From positions 1 through 35,000 of the forward strand of contig RPFO01000002.1 in assembly GCA_009746045.1 (NCBI GenBank): 35,000 nucleotides of DNA, given 5' to 3'. Shown here in pieces: positions 9,301 through 18,728 of this stretch. The first letter of the stretch is position 1, and the number at the start of each line of letters is the position of its first letter. This DNA comes from Mesostigma viride. Taxonomy: Eukaryota > Streptophyta > Mesostigmatophyceae > Mesostigmatales > Mesostigmataceae. The notes beneath the pieces are model-generated. The model saw nothing but the letters and a program-made list of their open reading frames with translations. It was not told where the DNA came from and made no database searches. The position numbers were made by a program, and so were the translations under genes.

Positions 9301-10646
9301 GGTCAGCAGCCACCACCCGGAAGCTCAAGGGGGTGGCGCGGCGCCGCCATCTCAGGGCGGAGCATGTCCGCCTGGGATATAGTCCTACGGAGGCTGACTA
9401 AGAATGCTAGCATTTGTTGCCTACGTGGCATGGCGTTTGGCCTTTCCTGCCCGCGCTCATGCGCGCCGTGTATCACCATGGGCCGGCATGGTTTGAAGTG
9501 TGTGTTATTGTTTCATGGACCCACCTGTGCATGTGTTATTTGGTTTCATGTTGTTAGCCTGCATGGGTTATTGTTTCATGGTCATGTCTTATTAGCTTTC
9601 ATGTTTATGCATAACTTGTGCAGTTTGAAAATCTGCTCCGTGATGGTCACAGTGCCACCTATTTCTAGTTGGCAATTTTCAGTGTTACTGCATGCATGGT
9701 CCCTTGGTCACTAATTTATCTAGGAGTGCTGGGATGTTTTGACTTTGTGTGCAAGGTCCATCATGCATGTAAAAATAAGTACCACAGTATCAGCGGGTCT
9801 GCAAGCATTTACGCTTATTGTGGCATATATTTGTGCCACATAGGAGCTGGAATAAACATAATCATGCATGTTTCATGCTTACCTATCATTTCCATGTTCA
9901 AAACTGCACTAGGATGTTTATTCTAGCCCCCCCCAAACTGGTCACTCAGAATAGTCACCAGCTATTTTTAGCATTATCTTGTGGGTCCCTGGGTGAAACA
10001 AGACATGTAAGTGTTTGGATGTAGTGCTTGGGTACAGTTGCAGTCCCCCCTGAAATACTAGGGTGAAATCCAAGGTATACGTGCTCCATCATGTATGATA
10101 AGGTTGTGAACCCCGTACTCGCGGCCCGCGCGTAGTCGTCTCCAATCATATCCGGCAGGGACCTGTAGTGGTTATGGCAGGTATTGGTGGCACACAGGTT
10201 GGAATAAGTGTTAGCATGCATGTTTGCCCATACTCCATGCTTGCATATCGTTTCCATGTTCAAAACTGCACTAGGATGCCTATTTTAGCCCCCCAAAAAC
10301 TCGCGACTCGAAATAGTCACCAGTTATTTTTAGCACCAGCTGATGGGTCCCTGGGGGAGTTACAATTTTTAGTGTTTGTATCCCATCCTAACTAAAAAAT
10401 CTATCTACAAAACCAACCCCAGGGTCAACTCATTGAGGAAAGGGGTCTATCATCCATTATAAGGGTGTCACCGCGCACACTCACCGTACCCCCCTGAGGG
10501 GGGGGCTATTTATAGAGCAGGGGGGGCTAGCACTGGGACCACCCACTATACCCCCAGGTGGGCCCTAATATGGTTATGCTTGGTTCCTAGTATGGTCTAG
10601 AAAAAATAATTAGGCTGAATGGGGGCACCTGTGGCATACTGTGCAA
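9301..10646. other. Non-coding right part of the piggyBac-like element with an internal duplication
   Basis: No gene seen. About 9822-9995 and 10180-10357 are diverged direct repeats sharing TTCCATGTTCAAAACTGCAC, AGTCACCAG and TATTTTTAGCA. A strong G/C hairpin lies near 10489 (CCCCCCTGAGGGGGG). Confidence 0.65.
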
Positions 10647-10675
10647 CTCGTGACTCATTTTAGTCACGAGTCAAA

Positions 10676-10688
10676 GACGGTTGAGGGG
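10676..10688 (-). repeat. Right terminal inverted repeat of the piggyBac-like element
   Basis: GACGGTTGAGGGG directly precedes TTAA. A perfect 9-bp stem hairpin (10647-10670) sits 5 bp inside it. Confidence 0.88.
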
Positions 10689-10692
10689 TTAA

Positions 10693-13600
10693 TCCTTGAC
10701 AGCCATAAGGTTGCAGATTGATGTCAAGCAGCGGGTAAGGCTGACGAGGTCAACACAAAGAGAGCTCACAGCTCCTAGGTTAAGACTCTCAGCAACAGTA
10801 TCACAACCCATCCCAGGTACAAAAATTGTCCATTGATCCAGAACGCTGTTGTACTGTGGGCAGCTCAAGGGCGGAAGGGTCCGTCAGCAGAGAGAAATAC
10901 TCAAGAGCTGTAGCAAGACCCCTTGCATCATGTACAACTGAAGGTGAGTGAGTAGGCACTCAGGGTACAGATGCCAGCATACTGTTGTACCCAATTAAAA
11001 CTCTATCAGAGAGAGGCTCTCAGACAGACATGAGAGGATACCACAAAGTCCACTCATGGGAGGCAGCAAGATAGACAAAGAAATGAACAGAGGTGAGAGG
11101 TGAGATCTTCCCAAGACAAGGATTAGCAAGCAAGGAAAGATCAGAAGGGGGTCAACAGGACAGTGACAAGGATCAATAACAAAGGCAAGCAATTGACAAG
11201 CAGTGCGGAGTTGAGCAACAAAAGCCACCGGTAAACTCCACACTTAATGAATGCTCGTCTGCATCCCTGTCATGATAGCCACAAAACGTCCTTGACACAC
11301 CCTAGCAACTCTGTTCATGATGTCCACTGCTCAAAAAGATGCACACCATTAGGCCACTCCATAGGCCGTGCGAATACTCAAAGCTCTCATAACGGTGAGA
11401 ACTGAAGAAGATGAGTACTCTAGGTATGCACACAGTCTGTATACCTGGTGCACTTGAGTCACAGACTGCACGCGGAGAGAGAGAGAGAGAGCTTGAAAAC
11501 AGGGAATCACATGAGAAGTATGACTCCCACTGTTTTTGACCATATGAACTTCATCAGTAGTCAGCAGACAGCTAACAAGAAAGGCTTACATGCAGAGAAA
11601 GCCCAAGTGATTGAAGTCCAGGTCACTGAGGAAAAAGCAAAATAAGTAATTAACTCAGCCATGGCGTACTGGCACATCATTTACCCTCAGGCAAGCTCTT
11701 ATAAGACTGCAAACAACCAAAACCTCGTGGGGATTCTGGTATATCCAACACTGGGACAGATGCTAGTGACTGCTTTCATGACTGAAAAACAACTGTCACG
11801 CATCTAGCAACCAACTGCCAAATTCCATAATAAGGCAACCAGGGGCAACTGTATAGACGTCATCCATGATAAGCACAACGTCTACACCATCCCAATGGCC
11901 ACAAGAAAGATGTAAACCTGAGTGACTGACGTAAGAGTTATAGGCACTTGGAATCTACAGGCAGCCCTGGCAGGGTTAGGAGAGAAGCAAATTATTTTCT
12001 CCCAACAGGCAGCCCAAAACTGGTACAGAAAATACGGGCAGCCTTGGCAGGGTTAGGAGACAAACAAACTAAATTCTCCCAACAGGCGACCTAAAACTAG
12101 AACTAAACAGTACAGGCAACCTTGGCAGGGTCAGGAGACAAACAAACTGTTTCTCCCAACAGGTGGCCTATAATACTATATAATACTGTATGGCCTAAAT
12201 CAGGTGACAGGGAGACTGTTAGTGGCTCCCCTAAGCAGCAGGTCTTAACCAAGACACAGGGTGACAAGAGTCAACACGTCACAGCCCACGTGTCTAGGAC
12301 AAGCCAGCTATAAAACTATGACTACAGCAGATTGCTAAAAGGCACTATTGCCAACCTGAGTCATCAAGGGCAGACGTAAAGTACGTCCTATGCAGCCAAC
12401 TTGATGACCATACTCCTTATGGGACCCAGTGAACAAGCATCCTTTCTACTAAAAAAAGAAGAAAAGGAAAGACTTGACACTGCCCATTACAATGTTCTCA
12501 GCAGTGAACAAAATAGCTAGTTCACGCAATCAAGGCACCTATGTGTGCAAGACCAGAGAACATGGCAGGGATGCACCCAAGGAGGCACTGCAGAAGCATG
12601 CACTCAAAAGAGGCACCGCAGTAGCTACCTACAGCTGCAAGATGTCTATGCAACTGAAGAGGTGCACGTCATACTATCTATAGAGTGCAGTACTCTATCA
12701 CATCTACAGAGGCAAGCCAAGCCATAGATGCAATAGAGCACACCATCCATAGATAATACAAGTGCCCGTGACTACCCAGGACAGGGGTACAAGTTTCAGC
12801 CTGCACCAAGAAATAACATTGAATGCTGGCTGACCCAAGTCCTGGTTGTATTCTAAATAAACTACTGACTATCAAAACCATCCTGGAATAGATAGCCTTT
12901 CTATTACTAACTATAGCTGTGTGCTGGTACGTGCCAGAACCATGCACAAGGTGTCTGGTCAGATCCACACCCTCCCAGAAAATTTTTACGGTGGGTGAGA
13001 CCCTACAATGTACCAGATACACTACTAGAGGGCAGTGACAGGCACCAATCAAAACATTTACTCCACGCAAGCCTATGGTGAGTGCTAAAAGCTCAGACTC
13101 ACACAGCAATGCTAAAACAGCATCACAGGCATGGAATAATGGAATGATGGGAACAACTAGGTTGTTCTCCTCCCACCCTATGGGGGAAGAAGCCAGCACT
13201 CCCTAACTAGGCACGCAGGTGTTAGGCACAACACCGTCAAGGTGTCAGCAGTATTACAGCACACCTTAAGAGACATGGGACTGTCACCCTTTTTACAAGC
13301 CATGACTAGAACAGGGAAAAGACCTTCCTCCAAACTGCTTACAGGACTGGGTCTTCTCCATTCTAGCATCATGGTGGTGAACAGAAAGAAAAATGTCTCA
13401 TCCCCTAGGCATCTCTTCTGCAACCAAAAGAGATCACCAGGTGCCCACCTGCTTTTCGAGATGTTGGCCTAGCAGATGCCGTTGCAGCAGACGACGCTGT
13501 CGCCACAACCAGATGTCGCTGCTACAGCAAAACGTCGGCGCTAGAGCGAAAGGTTGTTGCCGAAACATGAAGATGTTGTCACTAAAACTGGCAGATGTAG

Positions 13601-14120
13601 TCGTTGAAAAAGAAGGCATTGGCACGACTGGAAGAACTCGTTACCACCACCACACTGTGTCGGCTGATTGTTGTTGTCGTGTAGAGCTCGTTGCCGTTTC
13701 AGCGGGTCGGGCAGATTGACGCCGTGTCGAATAGGCGACAGCGGCAGAATCACTTGAGTTGGCTGGTCTGATGCGTTAGCTTGGGCTCAGGAAAATGTGG
13801 TCTGGCTCGGCTTGTTCGTGAGAACGTCCCATGCCAGACGCCTAGCCTATTCCGCAACACAGACTGCAAAAAGAAATGCGCTGCCCAGTCGGAAGAATGC
13901 ACTCTATACAGTTCAGCAGGGTTAGTGAAACCGCTAGGTGACTGGCCGCTGAGCTAGATAGAAAGCTTTCTTCTAAATGTCTCAACCAGGACGAATGCTA
14001 TCGTTCTTGTTCTTCCCTCGGTAGAAAAAACGTTGGTAGGCGGAAATGGTTGGTGTATACTGAAAGAGTCAGTACACGGAAACTCGTCCCATGCTTTGAT
14101 AAGTCTGTTCAGAGGTCAAA
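10693..14120 (-). other. Retrotransposon interior, right part, no gene recognised
   Basis: By orientation this should hold gag and the start of pol, but no frame shows a zinc knuckle, protease, integrase or reverse-transcriptase motif. The longest open minus frame (13199-12678, 173 codons) resembles nothing I know. A roughly 78-bp repeat present three times lies at 11960-12172. Confidence 0.6.
11960..12172. repeat. Three tandem copies of a 77-79 bp unit
   Basis: Each unit starts GGCAGCCYTGGCAGGGTTAGGAG or a close variant and contains TTCTCCCAACAGG. Starts are near 11960, 12037 and 12115. Confidence 0.8.
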
Positions 14121-14132
14121 CCTCCGATACCA
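14121..14132 (-). promoter_or_regulatory. Primer-binding site of the LTR retrotransposon
   Basis: The minus strand reads TGGTATCGGAGG one base after the LTR end. It is similar to the initiator tRNA-Met type site of many plant LTR elements. The exact tRNA needs matching to the host tRNA set. Confidence 0.75.
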
Positions 14133-14133
14133 A

Positions 14134-14863
14134 TGTAACAGAATAAAATGGTGGCCTCTGCTCCACTAAATGCACAGATCTTTTACCTCCTGTCATTAAA
14201 GACAGAACGGACTTATCAAACCCCAAGAGACAGGGGAGATTCCTAGCACTCTCCAGGAATCGTAGAGGGTGGTCGTTTCCCGTCTAGAGGCCATTCCTAC
14301 GAGACGGTACTTACGCGGTAGAGAGCGGTGGTCCCCTTTTGGTCGGGCGTCTCTCTGCTTGTTCATACAGACACAAGACTTCCTGTCTATCGGATATGGC
14401 TGTCCAATAACAGGGCCTGAAGTGAGCATGTTTGGTTATTAGAAATAACTTCACATAATTGGGGGTTTCCGCGTGATGGCTATGGTGACAAACAGGCAAA
14501 GCTTATGTCCCCGCCGACACAGAGGAGTCCAACGCAATCCTACAGGTCTCAGCCAATCAGAACACAGATGAACCGGTAAGGTTCTCTCTCTGTATGCTTT
14601 ACACCCCTAACTTACGAAAGATACTAACTGACATCAGTCAGATTACACATAGATTCCAAGGTACTGTCCCGTACCGTCCAGGGCCCAACACAAAGGACCA
14701 TCAAAAGGGCACTCCGCATATAAGTCCCAAAAAGTCAAGTCAGGCCAGGAATCATTACACTTTGGCCGTACAAAAGACTCAGCCATTTACACTGAACGCT
14801 GAACTCCAAGTTCACGTCTACTTGGATGTAACAGTATACACACTGTCAGAAAATACTGTTACA
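14134..14863 (-). repeat. Right LTR (5' LTR of the minus-strand element), 730 bp
   Basis: Copy of 5126-5865 with two small deletions. By orientation it should contain the element promoter; TTATATGC on the minus strand near 14718 is a TATA candidate. Confidence 0.95.
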
Positions 14864-14868
14864 TTATG

Positions 14869-15194
14869 GCTCAGCAGCATGGCACCAATTATCTTCCTTA
14901 TTCCTGATCGGTTGTGATGATTTGTGGGCAGTACGGCGGGAGGTGCTGTACAACTGACGGCTTCGACGTCGATCCGTAAAAATTTGGACAAAGCTAAATG
15001 TGAGTGAGAAAACTATGTATGTGCAGAAGTTCTCTGATGTGCGGCGGATAGAGTGAAAACCATTAGTTACTTAGAAGTTGGATTATGGAAATGCAATATG
15101 TGGTAGCTTCTGGCCCGGTACGCCCTGTAGTTGGATCGAGTACAGTAATATCCGCTCAAATCTAGTTGGCTCGCAATTACTAGCGCAGGATCTA
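14869..15194. other. Spacer between LTR element and LINE fragment
   Basis: No gene recognised. The first about 40 bp continue, on the minus strand, the open frame found left of the LTR element at 4963-5120. Confidence 0.5.
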
Positions 15195-15263
15195 CACTCA
15201 CGTGACACAGTCGCGTGCATAATTATCTCCAATTAATTAATTCATAATTTATGGATTAGGAGG
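15195..15263. repeat. Left copy of a 60-70 bp sequence flanking the LINE fragment
   Basis: Contains CTCACGTGACACAGTCGCGTG, an A/T stretch with AATTAATTAATT, and ATGGATTAGGAGG. The same order of words recurs at 16101-16160 after the LINE fragment. It is probably the tail of an earlier, otherwise lost insertion of the same LINE family. Confidence 0.7.
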
Positions 15264-15277
15264 CCCTGGCCCTCGGC

Positions 15278-16054
15278 ATGGCAGGGCCCCCACCCACACT
15301 CCGCCTCTTAGACGATGCGGAGGTCAACTACCCTCCTTCAGGCCGCTTCAAGCTGCTCGGCAGTTGGCTTCCCGACTGCGAGGACGACATGACGACACGG
15401 ATCGGCATGGCGTGGGCGCACCTCCATGACCACCGCCGCTGGTGGAGCAACCCCGCCCTACCCCGGATCGTCAAGCGTGACCTCTTCAAGGTCGTCATTC
15501 TGACGATCCTGACCTACGGCGCCGAGACGTGGGCACTGACGCAGGAGCTGGAGCAACGACTCGACGGCGCCGTCACCAAGATGCTGCGCCAGGCCCTTAA
15601 CATCCCCTTTGGTTTGCACATTAGTAATGAGGATTTGTACGCTGATTTGCCCTATGTTTCCCACATTATTAGGCACAGGCGCCTGGGCCTAGCCGGGCAC
15701 CTGGCCCGCACAGATCAGGTAGATACATCAGATAGACTAGCTGGCACCAAGCCCGCCCAGCCTGGGCGATATGTCCTCACCTGGCGTGCCCCCGGCCGCG
15801 CGCGGTAGGGCCGCCACCCGTGGACTTTTCGTGATAGACTCGGCATGGACATGTGCTACACTAGACGTGACGGGCTCACCCCCGGGCAGCCTCCTGGTTT
15901 GTCTGTAATATGGAGGCAGATGGTGCGCAAGGATAGATGGCAAGTAGTGATGAAGGAGACCACCCCCAAGCCTGTGGGGGCTCCGCGTGTGACCAAGTAT
16001 GGCATTCATAGCGATTCGGGCCGCGGTGCCCACACCCCTGTAACTAGGACCTAG
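15278..16054 (+). pseudogene. 5'-truncated non-LTR (LINE) reverse transcriptase, C-terminal region
   Basis: The frame carries the region after the catalytic fingers and palm of LINE reverse transcriptases. FKLLGSWLPDCEDDMTTRIG is followed by a TYGAETWALTQELEQRLDG segment and MLRQALNIPF. Then come a HISNEDLYADLP stretch and RHRRLGLAGHLART. These match the conserved 'YLGS ... R...AW ... LLYG.ETW ... LD....RMLR ... N..LY...P ... RR...GH..R' series of this group. The YxDD catalytic box is upstream and absent, so the copy is truncated. A single in-frame TAG at 15806-15808 breaks the frame, which then continues (TFRDRLG ... WRQMVRKDRWQVVM) to 16054. It is therefore a dead copy. Confidence 0.85.
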
Positions 16055-16100
16055 ATAGCTTATACCATCCATTCCATCCCATGTTCCCCTCCCACTGAGG

Positions 16101-16160
16101 ACTTATGCTCACGTGACGCAGTCACGTGTCTATTAATTAATTAATTAATGGATTAGGAGG
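16101..16160. repeat. Right copy of the 60-70 bp flank, likely LINE 3' tail
   Basis: CTCACGTGACGCAGTCACGTG, then a TTAA microsatellite and TGGATTAGGAGG. The CACGTGACGCAGTCACGTG word is an imperfect palindrome that could form an RNA hairpin, as LINE 3' ends often do. Confidence 0.7.
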
Positions 16161-17681
16161 ACAACAAAACAATTACAACTAGACTACACTAGGCGACAAC
16201 TGATGCTGGATTTCAGCTTAATTAACGATACATCAGCTGGCCGCACAATAGGCAGGCCATAAGGCTAAAAGGCTGACTAAATCTTACAGTGTCCGGTCAG
16301 ATTTGTTGCATGGAATTCCAGCCCACCCGACCGGCACTCCTGGGAAGCTTCTAAACACAGCTTCTTCATCGGCCAGGCAAATAAAAGAGAACAAGAAGAA
16401 ACCCTATGGATTGCTGCCGGAAAACATACCAGTGCCTCTGTCCGCTGATCGACTTCTCAGAGAAAATACAACCTGTGAAATTCCCTAAGAAAATATTCAA
16501 TTGCATGCTCTGCACTGACCACGTGGGAAGCAATGTGCGCCACTTGTCCTTTAATGGATTGGCCGAAAAAAGGGGAGGCATTTGCCATTTTCACGTGTAT
16601 ACATTGTCAGCTTGAATGCACAGCAGATCCTGTGCCATAGTAAATCCATGCAAAGAAGCCAGTCAGCGTGCCAACCGATGCACTTCCGTACTTATGGCGA
16701 GTCATCAATATATGGCACCCCGGCTGAGATGCAGGCTGCTTGTGGCAGAACAGCGATTCCAGCACAATTCAACGAGGCCGCCTAGTCTGAGCAGTCGTCG
16801 TCATTTCTGTGAATCAAGAAGCCTGGGCCCTCATCACCAGAGGGAGAGATCAGTGTTAGTAGCGCCAGGTGGCGCGCCCGCCCGTTGCATTCAGGCGCAC
16901 ATTCCGCTGCTGGTTGTTCCCCAGTTAATACAAGCAGTCACCCATGGCACACATAATACAGCTCTGCGGTTGCTTCTGTGTGATATTCAGGAGACACTCA
17001 CTCGCGTTCTCTGCCTGGAGAAAACCCGATTGGCAGATCGTCTCCCCCAATACATGGCAGACAAGCTATCCTGGGCGGTGGGATGATCACCCGACCACCG
17101 AGATGCATGCCGTGCCTGGCACTGTCACCACGCTTGCTTCTGCTGGCACTGTCACCACGCTTGCTTCTGCTGGCACTGTCACCACGCTTGCTTCTCCAGC
17201 AGGGGGAAGGTTATGCAGGCATCCCAGGGTTACCTTCCCAGCCATGCTCTAAGAAAAGCAACGATCTTCGGGCGTTGGATTCCACGAATCTCACGCCAAC
17301 CCCAGCACATACAGCGGGATGTTGAAGAACACACGGCGAGATGCTGCCACCAAGCGCCGGCCGGACCTACCCTGGCCCATCTAGCAGGCCCACCGCCCCA
17401 ATTCTGGCGCACCGAATACAACAGCGACACGGTCCATGCAAAGCCTGGCGCTGCGGACGCACAGCATCTCGCACACCTGCCGCCCGCTGGCCGGCCGCCG
17501 GGACAAATCAATTAAACAAATCACCCCGCCAGATCAATATAAGTCAATCATTTCATTCAATCATTCAACGAATGGTCTCCCTGTCGATGTGTTCCAGGGG
17601 GAAGAGCCTGATGTCGGGCTGACTCGTGCCGGCCGCACGCGCACCAGCTGAACCCGGACCGGGCCCTTCCCCCTCGCCCCG
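16161..17681. other. Intergenic stretch 3' of the P4-ATPase gene
   Basis: No convincing gene. The plus frame 16616-17086 is open for 156 codons but shows no known motif. A 27-bp unit repeats three times at 17116-17196. Confidence 0.5.
17116..17196. repeat. 27-bp minisatellite, three copies
   Basis: The unit begins CTGGCACTGTCACCACGCTT and ends GCTTCTG. Three head-to-tail copies are nearly perfect. Confidence 0.9.
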
Positions 17682-18728
17682 TCATTTCGGGAACCCACCC
17701 CCCCGTGTCGGGCTAAAGGGCGCCGGCTCCCGGGGGCTACTCTTGACGGGGCTCCGCTCGCTTGGGTGGCCCGGAAGGCGAATCTCCGAGTCCCCAGGCA
17801 AGCCGTGGCGTGATCCTGCCCCCCCTGGCAGGTCCCCCCCCTGGATCGGGGGCGGGGGGACCGCGAGCCCGTTTTTTGCGCCGGGTGGGTCGGTCGTGCT
17901 GCCCGCGCCGGCCGGCGCGGCGCCGCCGTGCACCGACTTGCTCACGGCGGTCGCCTGCACCCAGTGGTTGGTGACGCTGGTGGCCAAGACCGTCTTGCGC
18001 ATGCACTCGCGCATGACATCGTACGAGCCGTACGCCTCCCCGTCGTCGGCGCCCGCGCCGTCCATGGACTGCGTCGACACGCCTGCAAACGGCTCCTGGA
18101 ACGCGAAGCCCGACCGCGAGCAGGGGCTGTGCAGTGGGATGGGGAGAGCGCCCGAAGCAGGTCCACGGGAGATGGCGGCGGAGGGGGTCGGCCCAGTGGC
18201 CGTGCCGGGTCGGCTCGCAGTCAGCCCTGTCGGTGCCCACATGCGTTCGCGGATGCCGAGGCAGCCCCCCCTCTCCTCGCCCGCCTCGGCACGTTCCACT
18301 TCCTTCCGCTTCTCCCGCTCCTGGAGGATGTGGTAGTCCTCCGGCTTGAACCAGCGCCAGCCGCCCTGGTAGATGACGTCCGGGAGCAGGCAGGTGGTGG
18401 GCACGAAGAGCATGAGGAACCAGAAGGCCGGCGTCTCGAACAGCTTGTAGATGAGGAAGTAGACGTTGTCCTGGCGGTCGAGCTCCTGCGCGAGCCCGGG
18501 CTTGAGCGCGCAGTAGACGCACACGTAGCCAAACCAGACGCCCACGGAGAGCCAGGTGATGAGCTGGAAGGGGAGCGACTGGTGGGCGGCCAGCATCAGG
18601 ATGCGGAGGTTGACGGTGATGATCACGGAGGTGTAGACGGCGGTGCCGACAGTCCAAAGGCAGATCATCTGGCCGTTCTCGAAAACGGCCGCGTGGCCCA
18701 GGGGGTAGACAACGAGGAAGAAGCAGAT
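17682..18728 (-). CDS. P4-ATPase exon 20 (M7-M10 and C-terminal tail)
   Basis: 348 codons then TGA. Membrane segments are seen in [44 protein letters not shown] and [19 protein letters not shown], followed by the family's 'F.P.D..I.QE' ([13 protein letters not shown]). The remaining about 200 residues are a Gly/Pro/Ser-rich tail, unlike other P4 enzymes. An unrecognised intron or an earlier end is possible there. Confidence 0.9.
   Translation of the reverse strand: MCFFLVVYPLGHAAVFENGQMICLWTVGTAVYTSVIITVNLRILMLAAHQSLPFQLITWLSVGVWFGYVCVYCALKPGLAQELDRQDNVYFLIYKLFETPAFWFLMLFVPTTCLLPDVIYQGGWRWFKPEDYHILQEREKRKEVERAEAGEERGGCLGIRERMWAPTGLTASRPGTATGPTPSAAISRGPASGALPIPLHSPCSRSGFAFQEPFAGVSTQSMDGAGADDGEAYGSYDVMRECMRKTVLATSVTNHWVQATAVSKSVHGGAAPAGAGSTTDPPGAKNGLAVPPPPIQGGDLPGGAGSRHGLPGDSEIRLPGHPSERSPVKSSPREPAPFSPTRGGGFPK

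Larger units (their letters stand above)
7825..10688 (+). mobile_element. piggyBac-like DNA transposon, core-deleted, inserted inside the LTR element
   Basis: TTAA flanks both ends (7821-7824 and 10689-10692), the diagnostic piggyBac target. The termini are inverted repeats: CCCCTAAACCGTC at the left, and the complement of GACGGTTGAGGGG at the right, matching 12 of 13. Just inside each end sits a 24-nt hairpin-like segment starting CTCGTG; the right one (10647-10670) is a perfect 9-bp stem. The element carries a transposase gene on the plus strand that lacks the catalytic domain, so it is non-autonomous. It interrupts the LTR element, so it inserted later. Confidence 0.9.
5126..14863 (-). mobile_element. 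LTR retrotransposon, non-autonomous (LARD-like), carrying a nested DNA transposon
   Basis: The ends are two direct repeats, 5126-5865 (740 bp) and 14134-14863 (730 bp), each starting TGTAACAG and ending CTGTTACA. TTATG flanks both sides (5121-5125 and 14864-14868), a 5-bp target duplication. Reading the minus strand, the 5' LTR is the right one. It is followed by TGGTATCGGAGG, a primer-binding site resembling the 3' end of an initiator tRNA-Met. A purine tract TTGGGGGGAGGAA lies against the left LTR. This fixes the orientation. Once the nested piggyBac element is removed, the interior is about 5.4 kb and has no reverse transcriptase, integrase or gag frame on either strand, so the element would need proteins supplied in trans. 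The LTRs differ only by two small indels (2 and 8 bp), which points to recent insertion. Confidence 0.93.

Noticed and set aside
12678-13199. 173-codon minus-strand frame inside the LTR element as a gag or pol gene
   Set aside because: No zinc knuckle, protease, integrase or polymerase motif; amino-acid pattern not protein-like.
16616-17086. 156-codon plus-strand frame
   Set aside because: No motif, no homology recognised and no splice or promoter context.
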